This document shows positions 7,040 to 13,318 of a stretch of DNA of 20,074 bases, one piece after another. Each line of letters starts with the position of its first letter. The first letter of the stretch is position 1. The stretch is from assembly GCF_002395745.1 (NCBI RefSeq), contig NZ_DGUN01000073.1, positions 1-20,074 of the forward strand. Reading direction: 5' to 3'. The notes beneath the pieces are model-generated. The model was not told the DNA's origin. It searched no databases and worked only from the letters and a program-made list of their open reading frames with translations. The translations under genes were made by a program, and so were the position numbers. This DNA comes from Fibrobacter sp. UBA4309 (lineage in GTDB: Bacteria; Fibrobacterota; Fibrobacteria; Fibrobacterales; Fibrobacteraceae).

Positions 7040-7654
7040 ATGAAAATCGAAAAAAGGAAGGTGAGCAGCGCCATAGCTGCCACACTCGGTATAACTGCTT
7101 CGTTCGCATTGAGCGCCTGTGACGACAGCATGTCGGCAACCGGAGATGCCGTTACTCCCGACAACAACACGCCCAATTCCGTTGAAAGCGTCCCCGGCTC
7201 CGCCGACTCGCAGGGACCCGCCAGCAGCGCCGATGCGAATGTCCCCACCAGCGACGCATCCGTCACTTCCAGCGAGCCCCTGACGCCCTCAAGTTCGAGC
7301 CAGGCCGTCGACATTCCCCTGAGCAACGAACCTGTCAGCAGTTCCGTACAAGAAGCGCTCTCCTCCCTGATGGAATCGAGCAGTTCCGAAGCGGCACCAG
7401 CAAGTTCTGTGACAGTTCCGGAATCCTCCAGCGAGGCTTTGCCCGCGAGTTCCGCCACCACGCCGTCAAGTTCTTCGAGCAACGGATGGAACAATTGGCC
7501 ATTAGACCCCACAAGTTCTTCTAACGACTACAGCGATGTATGCCCGGATGATGACCCGTGGTGCATCCAAGTGCACATGTGCGAAGACCGCCCTGGCGGC
7601 TGTATGGCCGCAAGCATGGTCACCACCTTCGAGCGCGACGATATCACGGGATGA
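7040..7654 (+). CDS. Ser-rich lipoprotein with four-Cys tail; candidate radical SAM substrate
   Basis: 204 residues from the ATG at 7040, preceded by GGAGG at 7030-7034 with a 5-nt gap; upstream in-frame codons lack a ribosome site. Residues 1-27 form a lipoprotein signal with lipobox LSAC (Cys27). Residues ~30-162 are a low-complexity Ser/Pro/Ala/Glu spacer with many SSSS runs. The last ~40 residues differ: four Cys at 168, 175, 181 and 188 (spacing C-x6-C-x5-C-x6-C), containing CPDDDPWC and EDRPGGC and ending FERDDITG. The stop codon overlaps the start of a radical SAM/SPASM gene (ATGA). This is the usual sign of translational coupling. I infer that the Cys tail is the modified part, displayed on the cell surface by the spacer. 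It matches no family I can name with confidence. Alternative: an ordinary lipoprotein whose maturase neighbour acts on something else. Confidence 0.75.
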   Translation: MKIEKRKVSSAIAATLGITASFALSACDDSMSATGDAVTPDNNTPNSVESVPGSADSQGPASSADANVPTSDASVTSSEPLTPSSSSQAVDIPLSNEPVSSSVQEALSSLMESSSSEAAPASSVTVPESSSEALPASSATTPSSSSSNGWNNWPLDPTSSSNDYSDVCPDDDPWCIQVHMCEDRPGGCMAASMVTTFERDDITG

Positions 7655-8733
7655 ACCTAGTCCTATGCCTTACGGAACAGTGCAATTTGCGCTGTTCCTA
7701 TTGCTATTATAAGGAAACGCAGGCCTGCCGCCATGCGGTCATGGATAATGCGACTCTTGAACAGGCAATACGCACAGGACTCGAGCGGACCATTTCGTTC
7801 AAGCAAAAACACCTCATCGTTTCATTTTTCGGAGGCGAACCGCTCCTGCGCAAAGACGCCATCATGGGCGGCGTCGGCTTCGCAAAAGCTCTGGTTGCCG
7901 AAGCCATGGTGCAACACCGCATCGGCACCGACTTCCGGCTGAGTTTCGTGATCAATACGAACGGGACATTGTTCGACGACGCTTTCCTGGATTTTTGCGA
8001 AAGGGAGAAGTTCACCATTTTCCTCTCGCTCGACGGTCCCGGATACCACCACGACATTGCGCGCCGCACCACCGACGGGCGCGGCAGTTTCAAGGATATC
8101 GAATGGAACATCCCGAGGCTCGTGAAGCTCGGCGCCACCGCGCTCAGCACCATCACGCGTGCGCATGTAGGCACGCTTGCCGAAAGCATCCGCTGGCTTC
8201 ACGAACAGGGTTTCAAGAGCATCGCCACCGCAGTGGACTTCGACGGCAAATGGACCGGAGACGAATTCGAGAACCTCGCCGACCAATACCGCGAAATGGC
8301 GCAGTATTGGCTTGAATGCCGCAAGGCGGGCGAAAAATTCTTTCTCGGGACCATTCAGGACAAAATAAAGCTCCTAGTTCTGGAAAAGAGATTCAGGCAG
8401 TATTCCTGCCACGTTTACGACGGCACCATCGGCGTCGCGACGAACGGCAACATTTTCCCGTGCTCGCGGTTCATCACCTCGAAGGAGAGCGCGCCGTACC
8501 TGCAAGGGAACGTATTTACCGGATTTGACGAAGGCGCCTGCAAAAAGCTACGCGATTTCCTGGAAAGCGACAAGCAGGAATGCGAAGGATGCGCCATCCG
8601 CTACCGCTGTTGCATGCACGAATGCGCGTGCACGTCGTTCTACACCACAGGCACTTTGGAAGGCGTCTCGGCAGAAGTCTGCACGCACGAACGCATGCTC
8701 GCGGAGATATGCGATAAACTAATTTCTAACTAA
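7651..8733 (+). CDS. Radical SAM/SPASM peptide maturase
   Basis: 360 residues from the ATG at 7651, which overlaps the preceding stop by 4 nt. The [4Fe-4S]-SAM motif CNLRCSYC uses Cys11, Cys15 and Cys18. Next come FFGGEPLL (the GGE SAM-binding element, ~59-66), INTNGTLF (101-108) and LSLDGP (125-130), all typical of the anaerobic sulfatase-maturase/peptide-maturase superfamily. The C-terminal SPASM region has C253-x12-G-x4-C271, then Cys311, Cys314, Cys320/321, Cys325 and Cys327, and a last Cys344. This is enough to hold two auxiliary iron-sulfur clusters. No sulfatase is nearby, so peptide modification is the better reading. The coupled upstream lipoprotein with four tail Cys is the obvious candidate substrate. 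The named FibroRumin class of radical SAM peptide systems (Fibrobacter/Ruminococcus) should be tested for a match; I cannot confirm membership. There is no dedicated transporter or protease gene next to it. Confidence 0.9.
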   Translation: MNLVLCLTEQCNLRCSYCYYKETQACRHAVMDNATLEQAIRTGLERTISFKQKHLIVSFFGGEPLLRKDAIMGGVGFAKALVAEAMVQHRIGTDFRLSFVINTNGTLFDDAFLDFCEREKFTIFLSLDGPGYHHDIARRTTDGRGSFKDIEWNIPRLVKLGATALSTITRAHVGTLAESIRWLHEQGFKSIATAVDFDGKWTGDEFENLADQYREMAQYWLECRKAGEKFFLGTIQDKIKLLVLEKRFRQYSCHVYDGTIGVATNGNIFPCSRFITSKESAPYLQGNVFTGFDEGACKKLRDFLESDKQECEGCAIRYRCCMHECACTSFYTTGTLEGVSAEVCTHERMLAEICDKLISN

Positions 8734-8742
8734 TCCTGGAAT

Positions 8743-10377
8743 CTACTTGACAAGAACCTTACGCAGGTAGTTCCCGGTACGCGTGGAGGCCTTCACCAGG
8801 TAAACGCCCTTGCGGTGGAACGTATTCCATACAAATTCTCTTCCGACGCCCTCGCCCACCTTGTGTCCGTTCATGTCATAGACGCTCCAGGCGGCATTGG
8901 AATTCACCGAGAGACGCATGCTGGATTTCATGTCGACAAGGCGGATGCCTTCGGGAATCTCTTCGAGCACCTTCTCTATGCCGATATCCCCGGAATCGGG
9001 CGGCATCACGACAGACGTGTCGGGCAACTCGATCTTGGTCAACGAAGAGGAATCGCCGGCAGTCGGCTGTTTCGGGTTGTCAATGGCGTCAACAACGTTC
9101 ACGAACACGCCGCTCATGAGCGAAGTGCCGAACCAGGCCAGGAACTGGTCAAAATACATCTCGTTGTGGAGGGTGTCCTCGAGCGCGCCGGACGTATCCT
9201 TGGCGAGACCGAAATAATCGCCGCCTTCGTAGAACTTGCCCATTTCTTCACTGAAGGCAATCCTGTCGGCCTTCTCGCCCACGGCCATGGCGGCCGTAGC
9301 CCACATGCCGATTGTCAGATGGCTATGTTCCCTGCGGTAGCGCCAGGTGGTCGAATCCTTTTCGCCGTTGAATTCCATCCACTTGTCATCGGCGGGCAGA
9401 AGTTCGCCGGCCTTCTCGATCTGATAGAAGTTCGATGCGGCAGCACCGCCCTTGCCGTTGATGAACTTGAGCGCGTTCTTGAGGAATTCCTTGGCACGGC
9501 TTTCGTCGAACCAGATGGCGTCAATGGCGCAGCGCCAAAGGATACGGATAGCGTCCTTGAAAAAGGCGCGGCTGTTGAAATAGGCGTTGTAGCCCAGGCC
9601 TTCGGAACCGACCCAGCCGCCGTCCGGAGTCATCCAGTCGGGAACCATGCCCATGCTGTAGCCGGGGCTCTTGGAAATAATCTCGTAGCTCTTGTCGACG
9701 GCCTTGGTCCAGCGCAAAGCGTCGTTCTTGTCGAACTTCTCGAAGACCTTGTACCATGCCGGGGAGAAATAGCCCGGGTTCACGAAATCGTATCCACCCC
9801 AGTCGGCACCGGGAGCGACAACGCCTTCGGAACGGATCTGTTTTGATTCCCACATCTTGTCCAGGAGTTTCTGGGCCTGTTCCGCATAAGTCTTCTGCAG
9901 GAACGGCGAAGTATAGGCGGTCCACTTGCCGGCAGAGACGAGCTTGTCCGCAAAGATCAGGGCAAGCGCGATATCTTCTTCGGCATCGGTAGCGGCGCCG
10001 TGGCCGCCTTCCGGGATGTTGCCGTCGGGATTCATGTGCCAGTCGTGGTAGCTCCCCTGCCACATGATCTCGCTCGCCTTTTCCCACATCTTGTTGAAGC
10101 GTTCCTGGTCGTTGGCGTAGAGGGCCACCAGCATGCCGTAGCCGACGCCTTCGCTTACCGCGTCACCCGGCTTTTCGCTCTTGGGACGGTGAATAAGGCC
10201 GGCACCCGCGCTGTACGGATTGATATTGCGGCGGACAAGACCTTGCCAGGTGCTGTCGAGAGCCGCGTTCCAGTAGGACGCGTCGACCTTGGGCTGTGCA
10301 CTGGGCAAGTCAAGGACAGCAAAAGAGAATGTAGTTGCGGCAGCAACGACAAGCGGCAAAACGATTTTAAGATTCAT
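8743..10377 (-). CDS. Secreted glycoside hydrolase family 8 enzyme with C-terminal sorting domain
   Basis: 544 residues from the ATG at 10377, preceded by GGAGG; a longer frame to 10479 has no support and would run into the neighbour. Signal peptide ~1-20 (ends TFSFA). The GH8 (alpha/alpha)6-barrel catalytic domain covers about residues 30-440. The likely catalytic acid is Glu76 in SEGVGYGM, and the family signature ATDAEEDIALAL carries Asp131. It also has HDWHMNPDGN and GADWGGYDFVNPGYFSPAWY. GH8 enzymes cut beta-1,4 links in cellulose, mixed-linkage glucan, xylan or chitosan; the substrate here cannot be fixed from sequence. A Ser/Pro/Asp-rich linker (~445-480) leads to a ~60-residue beta-rich C-terminus (SVYDMNGHKVGEG ... 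GVYLVKA ... YLRKVLVK). It resembles type IX secretion sorting domains. The gene converges on the radical SAM gene with only 9 bp between the stop codons. Confidence 0.92.
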   Translation of the reverse strand: MNLKIVLPLVVAAATTFSFAVLDLPSAQPKVDASYWNAALDSTWQGLVRRNINPYSAGAGLIHRPKSEKPGDAVSEGVGYGMLVALYANDQERFNKMWEKASEIMWQGSYHDWHMNPDGNIPEGGHGAATDAEEDIALALIFADKLVSAGKWTAYTSPFLQKTYAEQAQKLLDKMWESKQIRSEGVVAPGADWGGYDFVNPGYFSPAWYKVFEKFDKNDALRWTKAVDKSYEIISKSPGYSMGMVPDWMTPDGGWVGSEGLGYNAYFNSRAFFKDAIRILWRCAIDAIWFDESRAKEFLKNALKFINGKGGAAASNFYQIEKAGELLPADDKWMEFNGEKDSTTWRYRREHSHLTIGMWATAAMAVGEKADRIAFSEEMGKFYEGGDYFGLAKDTSGALEDTLHNEMYFDQFLAWFGTSLMSGVFVNVVDAIDNPKQPTAGDSSSLTKIELPDTSVVMPPDSGDIGIEKVLEEIPEGIRLVDMKSSMRLSVNSNAAWSVYDMNGHKVGEGVGREFVWNTFHRKGVYLVKASTRTGNYLRKVLVK

Positions 10378-10413
10378 AAGACCTCCACACACCAAAGCAC
10401 TATCCCCAAAAGC

Positions 10414-10423
10414 CAATATAATT
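10414..10423 (-). promoter_or_regulatory. Candidate promoter of the GH8 gene (TTATATTGG type)
   Basis: The minus strand reads AATTATATTG, with TATATT at 10415-10420, 37 nt before the ATG and only a few bases after the stop of the upstream 137-codon gene. The -35 region would fall inside that gene; no clear TTGACA is seen. Confidence 0.4.
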
Positions 10424-10426
10424 TTT

Positions 10427-10840
10427 TTAGAAACCGAGGACAGCCTCGGAGATCTCGAAAGCCTCGTCAGAGCCGTCATCCGCGTAATCGGCGACGAATT
10501 CGCCCCAGCTTTCGCTCACACCGCAGCCGATACCGACTTCCATAGAAGACCACTTGAAGACGCCATATACGCGTTCGTAGCGTTCCATGAGCTCCGATAA
10601 GAATTCTTCGGGAAATTCGCCATCGACAACCATGGAACCATCCATCGCCAGGAGTTCTTCTTCGGGGAGTTCCTCGAAACGGCATTCGTACTCGTCTTTC
10701 ATGACTTCGTCAACGGAATACCAGTCGCCGGTATCTTCGCTGGGGAGTTCCACCTCGGGGTAATTGGAAGTCATTTCTTCCCAGATCTGGGAAAGGGCGT
10801 CCCTCTCCCCCACAAAGCGCATCAGTATTCGGTATTCCAT
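10427..10840 (-). CDS. Acidic hypothetical protein, 137 aa
   Basis: 137 residues from the ATG at 10840 (MEYRILMRFVGERD...). It is very acidic, with Glu/Asp-rich stretches such as FEELPEEELLAMDG, DGEFPEEFLSELMERYERV and ADDGSDEAFEISEAV. There is no signal peptide and no membrane segment, so it is probably cytosolic. I do not recognise a family. The frame is open for 48 more codons upstream, but that part overlaps the ssrA terminator, palindrome and 3' end and has unlike composition, so I reject it. There is no Shine-Dalgarno sequence; TATATTTTG followed by GGT directly precedes the ATG, which suggests a leaderless mRNA. It lies between ssrA and the GH8 gene on the same strand but is separated from ssrA by a terminator. 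A stress or anti-nucleic-acid role cannot be judged from sequence. Confidence 0.75.
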   Translation of the reverse strand: MEYRILMRFVGERDALSQIWEEMTSNYPEVELPSEDTGDWYSVDEVMKDEYECRFEELPEEELLAMDGSMVVDGEFPEEFLSELMERYERVYGVFKWSSMEVGIGCGVSESWGEFVADYADDGSDEAFEISEAVLGF

Positions 10841-10842
10841 AC

Positions 10843-10855
10843 CCAAAATATAATA
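10843..10855 (-). promoter_or_regulatory. Candidate leaderless promoter TATATTTTG before the acidic 137-aa gene
   Basis: The minus strand reads CTATTATATTTTG with TATATT at 10847-10852. The G is followed by GGT and then ATG. A normal -10 to start distance places the first transcribed base at about the A of the ATG. Confidence 0.45.
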
Positions 10856-10866
10856 GAAAAACAAAA

Positions 10867-10891
10867 TAAAAAAACGAACTCGGTGAGCCCG
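10867..10891 (-). terminator. Terminator downstream of ssrA
   Basis: On the minus strand CGGGCTC, loop ACC and GAGTTCG form a 7-bp stem (two G-U pairs) followed by TTTTTTTATTTT. It ends the ssrA transcript about 50 nt past the mature 3' end. Confidence 0.75.
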
Positions 10892-10902
10892 TCTCGTAGA
10901 AA

Positions 10903-10939
10903 CACGAAGGGGTAGACACGTTGTGTCTACCCCTTCGTG
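10903..10939. repeat. Perfect 17-bp palindrome at the ssrA 3' end
   Basis: Arms 10903-10919 (CACGAAGGGGTAGACAC) and 10923-10939 are exact reverse complements with a 3-nt centre (GTT). The right arm overlaps the last two bases of the tmRNA acceptor region. No T tract follows on the minus strand, so it is not a typical terminator; a separate one lies at 10867-10891. It may direct 3' processing of pre-tmRNA. Confidence 0.9.
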
Positions 10940-11294
10940 GAGGTGAGGGGAGTCGAACCCCTGTCCAAAATCACGTCCATGCACGTTCCTACAAGCTTTC
11001 CCTTCGTATTTAAGATCTCGTCTTATCCACGCCCAAGAAGGTCGGCGCAGAGTTTGACCAGCCTAGTAAATCTCGGACGCATTCCCCAGGCATGGATGCA
11101 TCCTATCCCATATTGCGACCGGACGTTCACCCCGATGGGAGCGGAATGAGGCCCGGCGTTGCCTTTAATTAGGCAGCGAGTGCGTAGTTTTCGTCAGCAC
11201 TTATTTTTTTTCAGACTTTTTTACGAGTGCCCTCGTCTGAGACCTCGGCTTGCAACTAACACTTCGGCGACCCTGTCGAAACCAGATCACCCCC
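10938..11294 (-). ncRNA. ssrA: Transfer-messenger RNA (tmRNA)
   Basis: About 357 nt. It rescues stalled ribosomes with SmpB and tags the unfinished peptide for proteolysis. The 5' end GGGGGUGAUCUGGUUUCGAC pairs through GGGGGUG with CACCUCC near the 3' end, giving the 7-bp acceptor stem. The T arm holds GGGGUUCGACUCCCC. The tag reading frame is at 11169-11198: GCU GAC GAA AAC UAC GCA CUC GCU GCC UAA, coding ADENYALAA. The preceding UAAGU fits the resume-codon context. The tag ends in the usual YALAA degron. The discriminator A at 10938 is followed by CGA rather than CCA, so CCA must be added after transcription. Both ends lie in strong palindromes, which is odd and is described separately. Confidence 0.96.
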
Positions 11295-11321
11295 GTGCGA
11301 AGCACCGGGGGTGATCTGGTT
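11280..11321. repeat. Palindrome pairing the ssrA leader with the mature tmRNA 5' end
   Basis: Arms 11280-11294 and 11307-11321 are perfect 15-bp reverse complements (AACCAGATCACCCCC). Inside, GTGC and GCAC form a further 4-bp stem with a GAA loop and one bulge. The lower-coordinate arm is exactly the first 15 nt of mature tmRNA; the other arm is its transcribed leader. Confidence 0.92.
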
Positions 11322-11350
11322 GAGAGCACCCCCAAATACTTGAGGTATAT

Positions 11351-11361
11351 CAAAATATATA
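11351..11361 (-). promoter_or_regulatory. Candidate ssrA promoter (TATATATTTTG)
   Basis: The minus strand reads TATATATTTTG with TATATT at 11354-11359. The predicted start is near 11347, giving a leader of about 50 nt that contains the palindrome at 11280-11321. Confidence 0.4.
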
Positions 11362-11398
11362 AAAATAAAGGAAAAAAGGAAGATGTGAAAAGCGAAAA

Positions 11399-13126
11399 CT
11401 ACTTAGCGTCTTTCACACAGCGAACAGAATAAGCCCAATCCTCATTTTCTCTCGTTAACATACTGTTCGGGCTATCGTGATGAAATTCCATAACCCAATC
11501 GTAGATGATGTCGCCATCTTCGACAATAAACCAATAACCAACTTCTGTACCTAATGCATAATATTGCCCTGATGAGATCCGTCTCCCACCGGGACTCGCC
11601 GAAAAACCATACGTGTCGAGACCAGGTCTACCATCTTCGTTCCACCCCACCATGGATCTAAGCTTGTCTCCACCTTTCAGTTGTCCACTAAGATCGGGGC
11701 CTGTAAGAGCGTATGCTTCATCATAAGATGGCAAATGCCAACCATCGGGACACGCTTTTAACGCAGCCGACCATGTATACATGCGACCATATGTAGCGCA
11801 ATATTTAGACGAATCATTGTAACAATAGCTGTTGGCACTTTCAAAGTTCAGGTTTTCGGCCATCCATGTGATGTTATCGATTACAATCGTCTTGTAGACC
11901 TGCCCATCACGGCTGTCAGTCATCTCTCCGTACGAAATTGCCGGGTTCAGAAATTGCCAAGAGCTCTTTTCACTAGAACTTGATTTCACGCTACTGGAGC
12001 TTGACTTTGCACTGCTGGAACTCGATTTCACGCTACTGGAGCTCGACTTTGCACTGCTGGAACTCGATTTCGCGCTACTGGAGCTAGATTTTGCACTACT
12101 GGAACTTGATTTCACGCTGCTAGAGCTCGACGGTTTCGACTCCCCCGTGATACAGCGGACAGACATTCCCCACCCATCAGCCAGATCGTATGCGCCGATG
12201 GAGGCATACGGCAGGTTCCATCCTAGATACACCGCGTATACCAAGCCAGCGCTATCCGATGCTGTCCACATATTGGTGCACCATCCCAGCGAAGAACCAT
12301 AGCCGCTGCTGGCCTTGTAGCTTCCCGGGAGCATCGCAAACCCATATTTGTCCGTGCCCAAATAACCGTCGTCCCTGGTCCAGCCGGTATCGGCCATGAG
12401 CACAACCGCAGAGCTGTCTTCCCCGACAAAGTGAAGCAGTTCCCGCAATTCTTCTATGGTCGGCAGGTGCGTCCCGCTCGGGCATGCCTTCTTGGCGTTA
12501 TCCCAGTCGTAGAGCGATCCATACTTGTCGCAGTTCTCGGGCTTGCCGGAATGGCAATAGCTCGTCACGTCGTTGCCCCTGTAGTTGACGTTTTCCGCGA
12601 ACCACGTCTGCGAACCGATTGTCACCATGCGGTACTTTTTGCCGTCACGCGGGTCTACGAAAACCTTGCCGTTGCCTGCTTCGGAGCTGCCAGACGAATT
12701 CACCGATGAAGACGTCCCCGACGAGGAAGATGTCGCCGACGATACTTTGTCCGAAGAAGAATCTACGGAGGAAGAAGACGAATCCTTGCTTGTAGAGGAC
12801 TTGTCTTCTGCGGAACTCGACGAATCCTTGCCTGTAGAGGACTCGGAATATTCGTCGTCATCGGAGTCCGACGACACTTTGTCCGAAGAAGACGATTCCT
12901 TCCCCAGTTCGTCTTCGCGGATCCATTTCCCGGAATAGCAGAAATACTCCACCTCATCTTGCACGACATAGACAAACTCGCCCCTACGCGAATCGGTACA
13001 TTTGCCCAAATCGTAAATGGTATTGACCTCCTTGGACAACGAATTATCGTACGTAACGGAGTCATCCTCGCCCGAGCACGAGGCAAGCAAGGCGGTCAAG
13101 ATACAGCCGGTCAAAATTTTACGCAT
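11399..13126 (-). CDS. Lipoprotein with two Fib_succ_major domains and Ser-rich linkers
   Basis: 575 residues. Lipoprotein signal with lipobox LASC (Cys17). Residues ~33-70 form a small Cys module (GKCTDSRRGEF ... EYFCYSGKWIRED). A Ser/Asp/Lys-rich spacer follows to ~150. Domain 1 (~155-330) and domain 2 (~400-573) both match the Fibrobacter succinogenes major paralogous domain (TIGR02145). Its hallmarks are DxRDGxxY, VTIGSQTWFAENVNY / IDNITWMAENLNF, Y-C-x-C-Y-G-x-LY/MY-W, ACPSGTHLP / ACPDGWHLP, and SVRCV near the end. Between the domains is a linker of 7-residue units SSSSSVK/SSSSSAK. The function of the domain is not known to me; the architecture indicates an outer-surface anchored protein, perhaps binding carbohydrate or another ligand. 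A ribosome site AGGAG precedes the ATG. It starts ~100 bp downstream of the ssrA promoter's far side but has its own TATATT at 13147-13152. Confidence 0.92.
   Translation of the reverse strand: MRKILTGCILTALLASCSGEDDSVTYDNSLSKEVNTIYDLGKCTDSRRGEFVYVVQDEVEYFCYSGKWIREDELGKESSSSDKVSSDSDDDEYSESSTGKDSSSSAEDKSSTSKDSSSSSVDSSSDKVSSATSSSSGTSSSVNSSGSSEAGNGKVFVDPRDGKKYRMVTIGSQTWFAENVNYRGNDVTSYCHSGKPENCDKYGSLYDWDNAKKACPSGTHLPTIEELRELLHFVGEDSSAVVLMADTGWTRDDGYLGTDKYGFAMLPGSYKASSGYGSSLGWCTNMWTASDSAGLVYAVYLGWNLPYASIGAYDLADGWGMSVRCITGESKPSSSSSVKSSSSSAKSSSSSAKSSSSSAKSSSSSVKSSSSSAKSSSSSVKSSSSEKSSWQFLNPAISYGEMTDSRDGQVYKTIVIDNITWMAENLNFESANSYCYNDSSKYCATYGRMYTWSAALKACPDGWHLPSYDEAYALTGPDLSGQLKGGDKLRSMVGWNEDGRPGLDTYGFSASPGGRRISSGQYYALGTEVGYWFIVEDGDIIYDWVMEFHHDSPNSMLTRENEDWAYSVRCVKDAK
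11984..12130. repeat. Seven 21-bp repeats coding SSSSSVK/SSSSSAK
   Basis: Seven contiguous 21-nt units encode five Ser, then Val or Ala, then Lys, inside the lipoprotein gene. In the coding direction the sixth residue runs V, A, A, A, V, A, V. Third-position changes differ between units, so the array is partly diverged at DNA level. A related Ser-x-Lys linker occurs in the gene at the right edge. Confidence 0.88.
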
Positions 13127-13146
13127 AAGAGGCTCCTGTTCCCTGA

Positions 13147-13152
13147 AATATA
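13147..13152 (-). promoter_or_regulatory. Candidate -10 (TATATT) of the double-domain lipoprotein gene
   Basis: The minus strand reads TTTTAATATATATTTCAGGG, with TATATT ending 20 nt before the ATG at 13126, just upstream of the AGGAG ribosome site. No clear -35. Confidence 0.35.
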
Positions 13153-13191
13153 TATTAAAAGCCAGGCTTGGAGCAATACCCCAGGGCCTAA

Positions 13192-13305
13192 TCCTGCGGT
13201 TTGTACGTCTTGCTGTGGGTAATCTCGATGAACATCGCGAACATCTTCTCGTTCGAAGACGGCCACAAGGAAACGATTATCATCAAGACCGGCATCAAGC
13301 GGTAA
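13192..13305 (+). pseudogene. Possible remnant of a coding sequence
   Basis: A plus-strand frame of 37 codons with coding-like codon choice (AAG, ATC, AAC, TTC, GAC, GGC). It reads LYVLLWVISMNIANIFSF and then EDGHKETIIIKTGIKR before a TAA at 13303. The first part is hydrophobic and could span a membrane. It has no ribosome site and no family I recognise. The internal ATG at 13228 would give only 25 residues. It may be the 3' end of a decayed gene or a true small protein. The rest of the 192-bp gap (13127-13318) holds only the promoter of the lipoprotein gene. Confidence 0.25.
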
Positions 13306-13318
13306 AAGCGAAAATTTC

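Noticed and set aside
10841..10984. 48-codon N-terminal extension of the acidic 137-residue protein
   Set aside because: It overlaps the ssrA terminator, palindrome and 3' end and has unlike composition; a promoter-like motif sits right before the internal ATG.
10903..11321. ssrA as an integration site of a genomic island
   Set aside because: ssrA is a common attachment site, but no integrase, direct repeat of the tmRNA 3' end or foreign-looking cargo is seen in the window. The palindromes are inverted, not direct, repeats.
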